From NCBI GenBank assembly GCA_040437565.1, contig JBDOQK010000007.1, forward strand, positions 62,001-126,000: a DNA stretch of 64,000 bases. Reading direction: 5' to 3'. Every line of letters begins with the position of its first letter. The stretch's first letter is position 1. Shown here piece after piece: positions 1 to 10,529 of the stretch. The DNA is from Albugo candida. Taxonomy: Eukaryota > Oomycota > Peronosporomycetes > Albuginales. Position numbers and translations under genes: made by a program. The notes under the pieces are model-generated. The model was not told where the DNA came from. It ran no database searches and saw nothing but the letters and a program-made list of their open reading frames with translations.

Positions 1-2716
1 CGCGGACACTCATCACCTGGAATGGATGGATTGCCGGCAGCATTATACCAACTCACTCCGAGCGTTTTTGGTGAATGTTTGCAAATTGTCTTTGACGGAC
101 AACTTGGTTGAGGCTCTTTGCTGCGCTCTCAGCGTAGTTCGGCAATCCCGTTGCTTTACAAAAAAGGATCTCAAACAGAACCTGGCAACTATCGTCCTAT
201 CGCATTGATATGCGTGGATGTAAAAGTGCTGTCGAAAGTACTTGCCTATCGACTCCAGAAAGTGCTTCCGAAACTAATACACGAAGATCAAAAAGCATTT
301 CTGAGAGGCAGATCCATCCACCATCACATTTGGTACACTAGTGATCTACAGGATTTGATCACTCATCGTGGTGAATTTTGAGGAAGCGTACAATCGAGTG
401 GACTGGTCGTACATGTTTGCAGTGCTTTCGAAAATGAATTATGAAAATTCGGTTATTAAGTGGATAAAGGTTCTATACACCAACACGACTGTTTCGTTGT
501 TGTTGAATGCAACGCTTTCACCGAGGATCCATCTCGGGGAGTGAAACAAAGTGATCCACTCTCTTCGCATTGCTCTTTCTAACAAATCGAGCCGCTGGGT
601 AATTTATTGCGGAGGACCGAGGCCCTGGTATTTTTATCACTCTAGTGGATACATCAACCAGTTTATTCTTTGCGGACGACTCGACTTTGTTATCGTCTTC
701 GCTCGGTGGAGTGGGAGCGCAGCTTGATATCGTTCAACATTATTGTGATGGTTCAGGAGCAAAGTTAAATCTGTCCAAGTCGACTTTACTTTCTCTTAAT
801 CGTCGTCAAGTATGTCAGCCGTTCGCTTTGGTGAAAGTTCTATCACGTTGCGAGTCGGGCAAGTATCTAGGAGCTCCTTTCAGTCAATCACTAGTGGGTG
901 ATTTGATGATTGAATTCCTAGAAGATCGTTGCTATGGTGGTTTTCGTCAGTGGTTCGTCTTGCAAGAACGCTACGTGGACGTTTACTGGTGGCGCATACT
1001 ATGTTTTTCTCAAGATTATGGCATTTTACGGCACATTTTCATATCCCGCAGCATTTACCGCGACGCTGGCAATCGATGTTGAATCGATTTGGGTCTAGTC
1101 GAAATTACGAGCGGGATGCAACTCACATGCAACTATTTCGATCGGAACTTTATATCTCACTTATTCACAAGGTGCTTTACAGGTTCCGATGATCGATATT
1201 CATTTAAAGAAGCAACGAATACAATTCCTCCAACAATTTGCGCTCCATTCAAGTACGGCTGTTCCGAGCAACTGGACACTGACTGGAATGGAGATGGTGG
1301 AGACCATCTTACCCAACTTTGGACCGTTCAAAACGCTTGATATCTTAACGATATCACCTCGTAGGCATTCTACCATGGTTCGTTGGAATGTAGCGTCATC
1401 ATGGTGGAAGTAGACGTGCGTTTGGTGGAGTCAAAGTAAATGGGAGCTCACACCGACGACTTTGTCTTCGCAGGAGCAATACATAGTTATGTTAAATGCT
1501 CCTGTGGGTTTTTATATGGATAATCATCTTCACTTTGAGTAGCGAAAACGTTCTACTAGTGCTGTTGCTCATCCTCGATGTATGGGAATGTTTCCAGAAC
1601 CTGCGCGTACTTTTCGAATGTAGTTCGCTCAAGCGTTTCGTATCCGTTCTCTGCATGACTTGTTAGGTGGAAGATTAAGTTGGTTCGATTCGTTTTCAGA
1701 GTTTGTCTTGCGTTTCAGTACGAACTCAGATGGCACTCCAGCTGAAGTTTCCACGACCAAGCTTGTGCGACGATTATACGTCGAAGCTAATCAAATTCTT
1801 CGTCGACTTCAACCAGAGGTTGTGTTGTTGTGTCCTGAGCATTCACTGAACGGAGCTCATCCGTTTCATCTTGGCATCCAAGTTTCGGATAAGAAAGTTT
1901 TGTTTTCAAATATTCCTCGGAATCAACTCTTTCGAGTTATTAGTATAGCAGAACCACCGGATAAGCCGCACCCAATGTTGCTGCACTTACCGGAGAGGGA
2001 CCGGACATCTGCTTCGACTTGGGTAAAGGATTTCTCAAAGGGTTTTCAACGTCTTCGTGGACGTTTATTACCAATCTAATCGGACATTCAGATCCGACTT
2101 ACATATTCAATTCTACCAGTGCGGCCCCGGGTCTGGTTTATGAAGCAAGCTCATCCGTAAATCATCTTGTGCACACAGGAGCATTGTGGTGAGGTGGAAA
2201 GTTATCAGCATCTGTTTTTCGACTATAATGGGACATACACGATTTGGGAAGAGCTATTTCCATCGTGGATAGCTTTCTTTTCAGCTCGACCTAAGTGGTC
2301 GCACATTGCGTGTCTACGACTTCCTCTCCTCCGTGAAACGTGGAAGCCATTCAGGGTGTTGTTGGAGGATCTTTGATTTGCATTGGTTGCCATTGCGATC
2401 CACTTTATCTGGACGGATCGCAATCGACGACTATTCGATCAAGCATCTTCAACACCAACAGGACCAGCTATATCGGTGATCTGTAGCAGATTCAGTGCCC
2501 ATATTCGGTTTTACCAACGGCAGTGCTATGATCCCGCACAGCTTGATCAGCTTCAGACGGTTTTGCTCGGCCTATTGCAATCGGGTTCATCTAAACGATA
2601 TTTCTCCAGTAGATCAACTCTTTTCAAGATACGAAGGCGCGAGCGCTTATAAGTCTGGTCTGAGTGGTCTAGTCTACTCACCGGTCCTTGCTTGCGACAC
2701 GTTCACTTTTGTGTGA
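1..2716 (+). mobile_element. Decayed LINE (non-LTR retrotransposon), 3' two thirds
   Basis: Fragments of one reverse-transcriptase polyprotein lie in order on the plus strand but in different frames. Near 150-380 is the RT start (LLYKKG, NYRPIAL, DQKAFLRGRSIHHH). Near 640-700 is the catalytic FADD box (LFFADDSTLLS). Near 2160-2400 is a zf-RVT-like finger (CTQEHCG...YQHLFF), followed by a tail containing HFIWTDRNRRLFDQ. The order RT, connection, zf-RVT tail is typical of L1/Tx1-like LINE ORF2. The frame breaks many times and there is no endonuclease domain, because the 5' part lies outside the window or is lost. The element is dead. The same tail is encoded again at 63508-64000, so the two copies are one family and bracket the window. 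The end near 2716 is approximate; I saw no clear poly(A) tail or target-site duplication. Confidence 0.85.
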
Positions 2717-2904
2717 CTTTGCAAGTCCCATCTGCATGTATTTTATGTTATTTATTAGATTCTAGGCATTTAGAGAAGTCATTTTCATCTAATTCCAGTA
2801 ATATAGACAACTTCAACACTGAGTGGTAGTAGTTGTTACAAGTGAGTATATATTGATTCTGTCTGATGTCAATTTGTGTGAATGTTAGCCAATGAAATAG
2901 GAGG

Positions 2905-2955
2905 GTGACTGAATACTATCAAGAGGGTGAGTGAATGCTAAAGGCTCCCTATAAA
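2905..2955. repeat. Solo transposon-end-like repeat
   Basis: The stretch around 2924-2952 (AGAGGGTGAGTGAATGC, then AAAGGCTCCCTA) is close to the reverse complement of 62399-62432, where TAGGGAGCCTTCAGTATTC is followed by ACTCACCCTCTT. A second, shorter copy of the motif (GAGGGTGACTGAATACT) sits just before it near 2910. Two distant copies in opposite orientation suggest the terminal part of a dispersed DNA element or MITE. It lies about 110 bp upstream of the phosphoesterase ATG, so it may contribute to that gene's promoter or leader. Confidence 0.45.
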
Positions 2956-3061
2956 ATGCAAGATAGCCTAAGCATTCAAACAAGTCAGTTTGTCTAATTC
3001 CACCAATGTAGACACCGGTGAATATCGTAACGACTGCCAGTTTTATCATAATTTTATAACG

Positions 3062-4405
3062 ATGATTAAGAAACTTTTCGGTGAGCCAAAATGGAAGAAA
3101 ATAGCTATTGATCAATTGGAAACAACTTCAGACTCATACAATCAATTCTCAAAGCGGAATCGCATTCTACTTTCTTCCTATTGCAGGAACAAGAGAGATG
3201 GCTCGGATTTACCGAACGAACTTACATTTGTCATAGGGAATGAAGCGGCCGATGCGGATTCAGTGATAAGCTCTCTGCTGTACGCCTTCTACAAGTCAAA
3301 AGCAGCACAGAACGAAAAGACTTACATTCCCGTGGTATCAATTCCACGCGAGCAGCTCGAATTGCGCTGTGAGATTGTTTCGTTGCTACAAGCTTTACGG
3401 ATCGATCTACAGGACGTACACTTTGTTGACGAAATCGATTGGAAAGAATTGATCCAAAAGCATAAGACAGCACTGAGCTGGATTCTAGTGGATCATAATC
3501 ATTTGACCAACAAGCACATCTATCAAGCGGTCGAATCATCGAGTCACTTTGATATAGATTCCCTTGATGTGAAAGAAATCATCGACCATCACCAAGATCA
3601 GAATAAATACCTTCAAGCTTCTTATCGCAATGTTGCATTTCAAGACAGCCGTGCGCTGGTCGGTTCTTGCTGCACACTTGTGGCTGAGCAACTGAGGTCC
3701 ACGAGATATATCCCTGATCAGGCAACAAAGTCTGAGGCTGGCTTGCTTTCTACGTTGCTGCTATCGGTCATATCACTCGACACGATAAACTTTGACTCAT
3801 CAGCTAAGAAAGCAACAAGCAGAGATGTCGCAATGGCAAAATGGCTTGATTCATATTCCTATGCTAGTACAGACTGTCTTTACGAATGGCTTGCTGCTCA
3901 GAAATCTAATGAAGAACACTGGAAGAAGTTTTCTTTCCGAAACTGTCTCGATTATGATTATAAGGAGTTTGCTATCAATGAATGGAGTGGACATCGCTTT
4001 GGCATAAGTTCCGTCTTGATCAGTTTGGAGAAAGTCGCTGCAAAGTGTGGAACGAAAGATGCGTTTTTAAATGAACTGAACGAATTCTGCTGCAAGAATT
4101 CTATCAAATTTCTCATCATTATGACAATAGAGCGTGACAACGAAACACAAGCTGTAAAGCGAGAGGTTTTATTCTATGAGGACGGACCCACAGATTATAC
4201 CAAGCAATGTCTCAACTATTTAGTCATCGACAAGAGCAATGACTTGAGATTACTACCTCTTCCAGATTTTGAATATCAAGATACTGATCACATCCGTGTT
4301 TTTCGTCAATGCAACGTTGCGGCATCGCGTAAACAATTGGTTCCCCTGCTAAAGGAAGCATTGAATTCTACTTTTGATGGCAGTCAAAGCAAAACGGAAG
4401 CCTAA
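3062..4405 (+). CDS. DHH-family exopolyphosphatase / prune homologue
   Basis: Intronless 447-residue protein of the DHH/DHHA2 phosphoesterase superfamily, closest in design to fungal PPX1 and animal prune. These cytosolic, metal-dependent enzymes cleave polyphosphate, pyrophosphate or short nucleotides. Motifs seen: NEAADADS (about residue 59, metal-binding Asp residues), LVDHNHL (about 143), IIDHHQD (about 174, the DHH signature) and VGSCCTLVAEQL (about 202). The C-terminal half matches the DHHA2 length. The DHH triad is complete, whereas human prune has DHR, so an active hydrolase is likely. The reading frame opens further upstream at a TTG, but the first ATG, beginning MIKKLFGEPKW, is the credible start. 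Whether the preferred substrate is polyphosphate or pyrophosphate cannot be read from sequence. Confidence 0.88.
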   Translation: MIKKLFGEPKWKKIAIDQLETTSDSYNQFSKRNRILLSSYCRNKRDGSDLPNELTFVIGNEAADADSVISSLLYAFYKSKAAQNEKTYIPVVSIPREQLELRCEIVSLLQALRIDLQDVHFVDEIDWKELIQKHKTALSWILVDHNHLTNKHIYQAVESSSHFDIDSLDVKEIIDHHQDQNKYLQASYRNVAFQDSRALVGSCCTLVAEQLRSTRYIPDQATKSEAGLLSTLLLSVISLDTINFDSSAKKATSRDVAMAKWLDSYSYASTDCLYEWLAAQKSNEEHWKKFSFRNCLDYDYKEFAINEWSGHRFGISSVLISLEKVAAKCGTKDAFLNELNEFCCKNSIKFLIIMTIERDNETQAVKREVLFYEDGPTDYTKQCLNYLVIDKSNDLRLLPLPDFEYQDTDHIRVFRQCNVAASRKQLVPLLKEALNSTFDGSQSKTEA

Positions 4406-5003
4406 TCGAATTAGTGTGCGAATTTTTTGTATCGTTTTATGCCACATTCATACCTCCCCCAGATGTGTAGTTCCTTACTTTGTCTGCTTTCCTATCCACA
4501 CAACCAATTGAACGGAGTTTTGTATATTTGGCTGCTTGTCGGCACGGACAGCTTACAAATTGGCCGAGTTTTGTTTTGTTTCACGAAATGCGACCATCAT
4601 GTCTTCTCACAAAATAGATATGAAATGATTTGTCGTGTGCGACAAAATGGGCGTTAAATCCATGTTTTTCGAACAAATGTGAAGCAGGTCTATGCGTTTT
4701 GGTATCCTGGATAACAAGCAATCTCGATGGAATATCCGGAAAGATTGTCGACTAATATTCGTATAGAGCCATGAGCAGCTATTGCTTTGGCAGTGATACA
4801 GACGATATAGGACATATCCAGTCGTGCTTTTGGCTGAGTAACTCTTCATGGATGCATTTAGCTTGCCATGGGAGTGATATATTTTTCATATTACTGTGGC
4901 TTGTGAGTTCGAATCGTAAAAGAATTCCATTTTACTATCTGAGAAAAAGCCTCACTTTATGACTTGAACAGGAGTCCAATTGAGTGCAAGTTATATGTAA
5001 GAT
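4406..5003. other. Intergenic region, nothing recognised
   Basis: About 600 bp between the phosphoesterase stop and the stop of the opposing CENP-B-like gene. Reading frames here are short and start at arbitrary places. It probably holds the two 3' UTRs. I see no repeat or RNA gene. Confidence 0.5.
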
Positions 5004-5795
5004 TCAGATACTGATCTGATGGCGTTTGAAAAAACCCTTTTGCCATGTCCATGTCGCTTGAAATGTACCTTTGGGAATATTGTATTGTTCGGCAATTTCC
5101 ATTGCTTTTGAGCGCAACATTTGCTTTGATAATTGTGAATTATGTTTTTGCTCGTTTTTCATCCATTTGGCTAATGCTCTTTCTGCAGCATCAGGGAGCG
5201 TGGTCGCAGTTCCTTGATTTCGTCGTCGCGTTTGATGCGATGTCGTTTTCTTAAAACACATTTCCTCAATTAGAGCCCGAGATTTGACCCATTTGTATAT
5301 TTGACGCTTTCTTGATGCGATAGCCATTGGGTCTAAATGCGCGTAAAACTTTTGTACTGTTGTATTAATGTCTTTCGCATGTGAGTCGAAATAATCGATC
5401 ACTTCTAATTTGTGCTGAAATGTCACTGAAGTCCTCATCGAGCGATTGGCAACTCGTCCAACGCCTCTTCCTCGACGTCTTCCACGTCCATTGGATGAGA
5501 CTGAGAACGACAAAGAAGAAGTATAACCATTTCCATCCTCTTCTGTCCCTAAATGCACTATATCGGATGATAAATGATCTGAACTTGGCTCAGTAAGATC
5601 AAAAGATGCTTGAGAACTCTCCATGCAGAATCCTGCGTCGGTGCCGTTTTGTAGAGGTATATTCGATGCAGTATCAATTCCTTCTTTGACCATACGTTCG
5701 ACAGGAGAAGAGCATTGTGAATTAGCTTTCTCGATCGTTGATGTTCGCCTTGTGGTCGCAACTTTTGTCAAAGACATGGAAACATTTCGACTCAT
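5004..5795 (-). CDS. CENP-B/Tc5-type HTH DNA-binding protein, possibly domesticated transposase piece
   Basis: 263 residues if it starts at the ATG at 5795. The N-terminal 110 residues are Ser/Thr-rich and low complexity, followed by a basic RGRRRGRGVGR patch near 105-120. From about 120 comes a psq-like segment (TFQHKLEVIDYFDSHA), then a CENP-B-type helix-turn-helix (LPDAAERALAKWM ... QLSKQMLRSKAMEIAEQYN) running to the C-terminus. In pogo/Tc5/Tigger transposases a DDE domain follows this module. Here the protein stops directly after it (KRHQISI). This is either a host DNA-binding protein derived from a transposase or a truncated element. The frame is open toward the assembly gap only 9 bp upstream of the ATG, so the true 5' end may be longer. 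Confidence 0.65.
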   Translation of the reverse strand: MSRNVSMSLTKVATTRRTSTIEKANSQCSSPVERMVKEGIDTASNIPLQNGTDAGFCMESSQASFDLTEPSSDHLSSDIVHLGTEEDGNGYTSSLSFSVSSNGRGRRRGRGVGRVANRSMRTSVTFQHKLEVIDYFDSHAKDINTTVQKFYAHLDPMAIASRKRQIYKWVKSRALIEEMCFKKTTSHQTRRRNQGTATTLPDAAERALAKWMKNEQKHNSQLSKQMLRSKAMEIAEQYNIPKGTFQATWTWQKGFFKRHQISI

Positions 5796-5803
5796 TTTCG
5801 TAG

Positions 5804-5903
5804 NNNNNNNNNNNNNNNNNNNNNNNNNNNNNNNNNNNNNNNNNNNNNNNNNNNNNNNNNNNNNNNNNNNNNNNNNNNNNNNNNNNNNNNNNNNNNNNNN
5901 NNN
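5804..5903. other. Assembly gap (100 N)
   Basis: Exactly 100 unknown bases. Unlike four other gaps in the window, I see no shared sequence on its two sides. It separates the divergent CENP-B-like gene and the PRP16 gene and may hide the start of the former. Confidence 0.95.
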
Positions 5904-5935
5904 GCGAAAAGCTTACACGAATTTACTCTTCTAAC

Positions 5936-5960
5936 CTGTTTCATTTTATTAAATTGCATT
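5936..5960 (+). promoter_or_regulatory. Possible oomycete initiator-type promoter element
   Basis: About 30-40 bp before the PRP16 ATG lies GTTTCATTTTATTAAATTG. This resembles the oomycete core promoter, where an initiator of YCAYTYY type is followed by a flanking promoter region containing WTTTG-like sequence. The position suits a short 5' leader. The match is by eye to a degenerate consensus. Confidence 0.35.
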
Positions 5961-5978
5961 TCTACTACCATCTACCTA

Positions 5979-8900
5979 ATGCCAAGCAAAAGTTCTTCCC
6001 ACAAGAAAGATGAGCGAATACATCATCACAAAAGCCAAAATCGGTACAGAGATACATCGATACATCGTTATTCCACTTCTACTCGCTCATCATCTACCTC
6101 AGATCGGAGAAAAAGCCATTCTCATCGCAGGCAGTCAATTCCTCACGAATCTCGGGAAACGTCTCCTTCACGCTCCAGCCATCGATCCCGAACGCCTATA
6201 GGGAGAAATAGGGAATCCGATACGCCAAAAACATGGAAAGCCAGCTCTGAAAGATTGATCGTTTTGGATAAAAATGATTGGGATGTCCCCGAGAAGCTCC
6301 ATACTGTGTTTAGTGACAGAAAATCAATCAATTCGAGCTCAACTTCGACCACAGAGAACGAGAGGCGACTTTATTCTAAAACCAAGTCAAAATCGAGTAC
6401 AAGGCAATCAAATTCGAGAAGCTCCTCAAAATGCAGTGCGAATGGGCGTGATAACGATAAAAGCGACTGTATCCTAAGAGATCATCGGACTTTGCCAGGA
6501 CCGAAAAAAGTTTACGCTGATGAGGAAGAAGAACGTATTGATCGCGAATTCTATCTACAGGATGAACAAGGAGGGTATCACGAAGCTGAAGAAAGTCGAG
6601 TATTTATGGGTAGTCATGAAAAGTTTCGGGCAATGGAAGAAAAGATTGCAAAAACACGTGCACGAGGTGAAACAAAGCTCAAAGGAATGTCTGCCCGTGC
6701 ATCTGCCTTAAATGCCGATCAAGAAGCTTGGGAAACGAATCGACTATTGACAAGTGGAGTGGTCGCCACCAAGAAAGTGGACACGGAATTTGATGACGAG
6801 GTCGATGCGCGTGTCCAAGTGATGGTTCATAATACTAAACCACCATTTCTCGACGGTCGGGTAGTATTCACAACACAGGTGGAAATGGTTTCAACTGTGA
6901 AAGATCCCACATCCGACATGGCGGTCTGTGCACGCAAAGGAAGTGAACTTGTACGAGATGTACGCGAGAAACGAGATCAGGCAAAAATGCGAAAGCGTTT
7001 TTGGGAGATTGGTGGCTCACGTATGGGAGACGTCATTGGTGTGAAGCAAGCTTCAGATGGGCAAGATACAAGCAATGAGAGTTCAGCAGGCAATGCTGAT
7101 GCAGAGAACGATAATCCAGTTGACGAGAAGGACCATGTTTCTTACAAAGCTGAATCTCAATTTTCAACACATTTGAAGAAACAGAAAGCTGTCAGTGAAT
7201 TCGCAAAATCTCGAACACTCAAAGAGCAGCGTCAGTATTTGCCTATCTACCAGTGCCGGGAAGAATTAATGCAAGTCGTTCGCGAAAATCAGATTGTTGT
7301 TATTGTTGGCGAGACGGGATCCGGCAAAACGACACAATTGACTCAATATTTGTACGAAGAAGGATATGCAAAGTATGGAATGATTGGTTGCACGCAGCCC
7401 AGACGTGTGGCAGCGATGTCTGTTGCCCAGAGAGTAAGTGAAGAAATGGATGTGAAATTGGGTGAGGAGGTCGGCTACGCAATACGTTTTGAAGATCTCA
7501 CATCAGATAAAACAATCATCAAGTATATGACTGAGGGTGTCTTATTGCGTGAATCACTTCGAGAGGCTGATCTCGACACATACGCAGCAGTGATTATGGA
7601 CGAAGCCCACGAACGTGCTTTGAATACTGACGTGTTATTTGGAATATTGCGCAAAGTTGTTCAAAGACGAACTGATTTCCGTCTCATTGTTACGTCAGCG
7701 ACATTGGATGCTGATAAATTTGCAAGTTTTTTTGGAAGTGTTCCAATGTATACTATCCCGGGCCGAACCTTCCATGTGGACACGTTTTATGCAAAATCGC
7801 CATGTGAGGATTACGTGGATTCGACTGTGAAACAGGTGATCCAGATCCATCTATCTCATCCGCCAGGTGATATATTGGTGTTTATGACCGGACAAGAAGA
7901 TATTGAGGCAGTTTGCTACATTTTGGCTGAGAGAATGGCAAAAGTAGATGGTGCGCCATCACTAATGGTGCTTCCAATGTATTCTCAGCTACCAGCAGAC
8001 TTGCAAGCAAAAATCTTTGACGCTTTAGATGTTCGAAAATGTATTGTCTCAACCAATATTGCAGAAACATCGCTAACAGTGGATGGCATTCGATACGTGA
8101 TTGACTCGGGATATTGTAAAGTCAAGGTATACAATCCGCGCATTGGAATGGACGCGCTTCAAATCAGTCCTATCAGCCAACAAAACGCAAACCAACGAGC
8201 TGGAAGAGCCGGACGCACTGGTCCTGGTGTGTGTTATCGTCTCTACACCGAGCGACAATTTTGCAATGAAATGCTCGAAGCTCAAATTCCAGAAATTCAG
8301 CGTACAAACTTGGGTTATGTAGTGTTGTTACTCAAATCGTTGGGCGTAAGAGATTTGCTGGAATTCGACTTTATGGATCCTCCACCACAAGATAATATAA
8401 CCAATTCCATGTATCAACTTTGGGTACTTGGAGCATTAGATAACACAGGTGAACTCACAGACATCGGGAAGAAAATGGTTGTTTTCCCTTTAGATCCTCC
8501 TTTGGCAAAAATGCTTCTATTCAGTGAGAAATTGGGGTGTTCCGCTGAAGTACTGATTGTCGTATCCATGCTATCCGTACCAAATGTGTTTTTCCGGCCA
8601 AAAGACCGCGAGAGTGAAAGTGATGCTTGTCGTGAAAAGTTTTTCGTTCCAGAAAGCGATCATTTGACTTTACTGAACGTATATCATCAGTGGAAAGCCA
8701 ATTCGTACTCAAATCAATGGTGCACCGATCATTTTATTCACGCTAAAGGACTTCGTCGAGCGCGTGAAGTTCGCGAGCAATTGCAAGATATAATGAAGCA
8801 ACAAAGAGTGGAGCTTATCTCTTCCGACGGACGCTGGGATGTGGTTCGGAAAGCGATCTGCTCCGCTTATTTTTATAATTCCGCGCAGATGAAAGGTATC

Positions 8901-9317
8901 GGAGAGTATGTCAACATGCTGACCGGAATGCCATGCAACCTTCATCCAAGCGCTGCTTTATTCGGTCTTGGGTACACGCCAGACTTTGTGGTGTATCATG
9001 AACTGATCTATACTTCCAAAGAGTACATGCAATGCACGACAGCGGTAGAGGGAGAGTGGCTCGCTGAACTTGGACCAATGTTTTTCAGTGTCAAGGAATC
9101 GTACAAATCGAGACTATTGAAAAGAATGAAAGAGCTTGAAACATCGCAACAGATGGAAACAGAAATGAATATGAAAGTGATTGAGAGTGAGATTGAGAAT
9201 GAACAGATTGAAAAAGATCACGAGGCTGACAACACAAAGCAAAAGGCAGCTGCAAAGAAGAACAGTTGTAGCGATATTTTTAAAAAGGCAAACAAACGGA
9301 GGCGATTTGGATTTTAA
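5979..9317 (+). CDS. DHX38: DEAH-box spliceosomal helicase PRP16 (DHX38)
   Basis: 1112-residue intronless gene for the DEAH ATPase that remodels the spliceosome between the two splicing steps. The N-terminal 110 residues are RS/H-rich. A region conserved in DHX38 follows (NDWDVPEKL near 100, [11 protein letters not shown] near 288, [15 protein letters not shown] near 345). The helicase core has motif [10 protein letters not shown] (about 444), motif II DEAH (about 540), motif III SAT (about 572) and motif [13 protein letters not shown] (about 737), followed by HA2 and OB-fold parts such as [21 protein letters not shown]. The conserved end RRFGF matches PRP16 (RRFGL). These flanking regions distinguish it from PRP2, PRP22 and PRP43. 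Length and motif order fit the family and all motifs look intact. The ATG is 75 bp after the gap. Confidence 0.95.
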   Translation: MPSKSSSHKKDERIHHHKSQNRYRDTSIHRYSTSTRSSSTSDRRKSHSHRRQSIPHESRETSPSRSSHRSRTPIGRNRESDTPKTWKASSERLIVLDKNDWDVPEKLHTVFSDRKSINSSSTSTTENERRLYSKTKSKSSTRQSNSRSSSKCSANGRDNDKSDCILRDHRTLPGPKKVYADEEEERIDREFYLQDEQGGYHEAEESRVFMGSHEKFRAMEEKIAKTRARGETKLKGMSARASALNADQEAWETNRLLTSGVVATKKVDTEFDDEVDARVQVMVHNTKPPFLDGRVVFTTQVEMVSTVKDPTSDMAVCARKGSELVRDVREKRDQAKMRKRFWEIGGSRMGDVIGVKQASDGQDTSNESSAGNADAENDNPVDEKDHVSYKAESQFSTHLKKQKAVSEFAKSRTLKEQRQYLPIYQCREELMQVVRENQIVVIVGETGSGKTTQLTQYLYEEGYAKYGMIGCTQPRRVAAMSVAQRVSEEMDVKLGEEVGYAIRFEDLTSDKTIIKYMTEGVLLRESLREADLDTYAAVIMDEAHERALNTDVLFGILRKVVQRRTDFRLIVTSATLDADKFASFFGSVPMYTIPGRTFHVDTFYAKSPCEDYVDSTVKQVIQIHLSHPPGDILVFMTGQEDIEAVCYILAERMAKVDGAPSLMVLPMYSQLPADLQAKIFDALDVRKCIVSTNIAETSLTVDGIRYVIDSGYCKVKVYNPRIGMDALQISPISQQNANQRAGRAGRTGPGVCYRLYTERQFCNEMLEAQIPEIQRTNLGYVVLLLKSLGVRDLLEFDFMDPPPQDNITNSMYQLWVLGALDNTGELTDIGKKMVVFPLDPPLAKMLLFSEKLGCSAEVLIVVSMLSVPNVFFRPKDRESESDACREKFFVPESDHLTLLNVYHQWKANSYSNQWCTDHFIHAKGLRRAREVREQLQDIMKQQRVELISSDGRWDVVRKAICSAYFYNSAQMKGIGEYVNMLTGMPCNLHPSAALFGLGYTPDFVVYHELIYTSKEYMQCTTAVEGEWLAELGPMFFSVKESYKSRLLKRMKELETSQQMETEMNMKVIESEIENEQIEKDHEADNTKQKAAAKKNSCSDIFKKANKRRRFGF

Positions 9318-9414
9318 CCAATACAAAGTCTTTCTTTTTTGAAGGTTCAAGTTTAAGGAATTCTCGAATTAGAACACATTTTGCAATCTCTACACTCTGA
9401 TCGATCGAACAGTT

Positions 9415-9678
9415 ATGCCATTGAGTCGAGAACTTGCCAACAAGAGAAGCGACCACAAAGATCGCCATTCGCGTGGACCAAAGGGGTCCGGGGTGGAAGC
9501 CAAAAAAGGTGTGAAAGCTCATTGTTTTGAGTGTGACGACAATAACTTATATCTCATCGTTTATTTCACAGGAGGTGCGGGGGCACATAATTGGGGAGCT
9601 GTGACAGATGAAGAGGATGCATTGAAAGCGGTTGATTGCAATGATCCAAATTACGATAGCTCTCAGGATAGTAAATGA
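9415..9678 (+). CDS. Small SERBP1/HABP4/Stm1-like ribosome- or mRNA-binding protein
   Basis: Two exons, 9415-9508 and 9572-9678, joined across a 63-nt GT-AG intron (GGTGTGAAAG at the donor, TTTCACAG at the acceptor). The spliced protein has 66 residues and carries the family signature NKRSDHKDRHSRGPKG followed by GGAGAHNWG. In larger SERBP1/HABP4/Stm1 proteins this core region binds RNA and inactive ribosomes. The acidic tail DEEDALKAVDCND also fits. The intron is 21 codons long with no in-frame stop, so an unspliced transcript would still encode an 87-residue protein; splicing is what restores the family motif. Very short for the family, so it is probably a minimal core. Confidence 0.8.
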   Translation: MPLSRELANKRSDHKDRHSRGPKGSGVEAKKGVKAHCFECDDNNLYLIVYFTGGAGAHNWGAVTDEEDALKAVDCNDPNYDSSQDSK

Positions 9679-9761
9679 TTTGTCTATTCATATCACAGTA
9701 CGTCGAATTCGAGAATGCTTTATAAAATACATAGTGAGCAGCGAGTAACAATTGTGTAGAC

Positions 9762-10352
9762 TCAATCTGAATTGAGAACTTGCTGGAAAAGTTTTGTGAA
9801 GGCGCTGTTGATATTCACTCCAGTACACGCTGACGTTTCAAAGTACTCCCATCCTTTACTCCTTGCGAACACTTTTCCTTCATCTTCAGTTACAACGCGA
9901 TGCATTTTATCAATTTTATTCCCACACACAATGCACGAGTACCGTTCAATGCCAAACTTGACAGCTTCTTCGATCCAGTGGTTTAATGCTTCAAAGCTAG
10001 GACGCGACGTCACATCGTAAACGAGAAGTGCACCCTGTGCGTCTTTGTAAAACTCGTTTCGCACATGTAAGAATTCATCCTGCCCTGAAAAATCCCAAAA
10101 ATTTACTCGGACTTCCCGATCACTGATAATGAGAGATTTGACTCCATAATCGATGCCGATAGTTGATATATATTTACTTACGAATTTCTCCTCACAAAAT
10201 CGTTTGATCATGCAGCTTTTCCCCGCACCCAGATTGCCCATTGATATAATTTTAAGCCTTTGTGGTTGCAAGTACTCCCTTTCTAGTGCAGGTGATGTCC
10301 CACGGATAGGTGCAGCCAAGGCTGATATCGGTACGATATGCTCCTTCGACAT
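9762..10352 (-). CDS. RJL-family small GTPase (RabJ / DNAJC27 type, without J domain)
   Basis: 196-residue Ras-superfamily GTPase. G1 is GNLGAGKS, followed by switch I TIGIDYGVKS, G3 WDFSGQ, then RNEFYKDAQGALLVYDV, G4 NKID and G5 ETSA. The GIDYGV and VRNEFYKD phrases are hallmarks of RJL/DNAJC27. The animal protein carries a C-terminal DnaJ domain, which is absent here: the protein ends directly after the G domain (QQVLNSD). There is no C-terminal Cys for prenylation. The catalytic Gln of the DxxGQ box is present, unlike the human protein, which has His there. RJL proteins tend to be retained in flagellated eukaryotes, which fits the axonemal genes further on. The start is set at the ATG two codons inside a GTG-started frame. 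Confidence 0.9.
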   Translation of the reverse strand: MSKEHIVPISALAAPIRGTSPALEREYLQPQRLKIISMGNLGAGKSCMIKRFCEEKFVSKYISTIGIDYGVKSLIISDREVRVNFWDFSGQDEFLHVRNEFYKDAQGALLVYDVTSRPSFEALNHWIEEAVKFGIERYSCIVCGNKIDKMHRVVTEDEGKVFARSKGWEYFETSACTGVNINSAFTKLFQQVLNSD

Positions 10353-10529
10353 TGGCACGTTGATTTGAAGTAGAGCAGCTTAGGATTCTCGCTTTGTCCA
10401 CTCAACACACAACATCGAACGGACGGCAGGGGCTCCTAAAAAAGATTGGTCTAGAAGCTGTCATTCCGAGTACGGTAATAACGAAATTTCTTTGTTGGAC
10501 ATATCTATGGGTGAACATTGCAATCCAAC

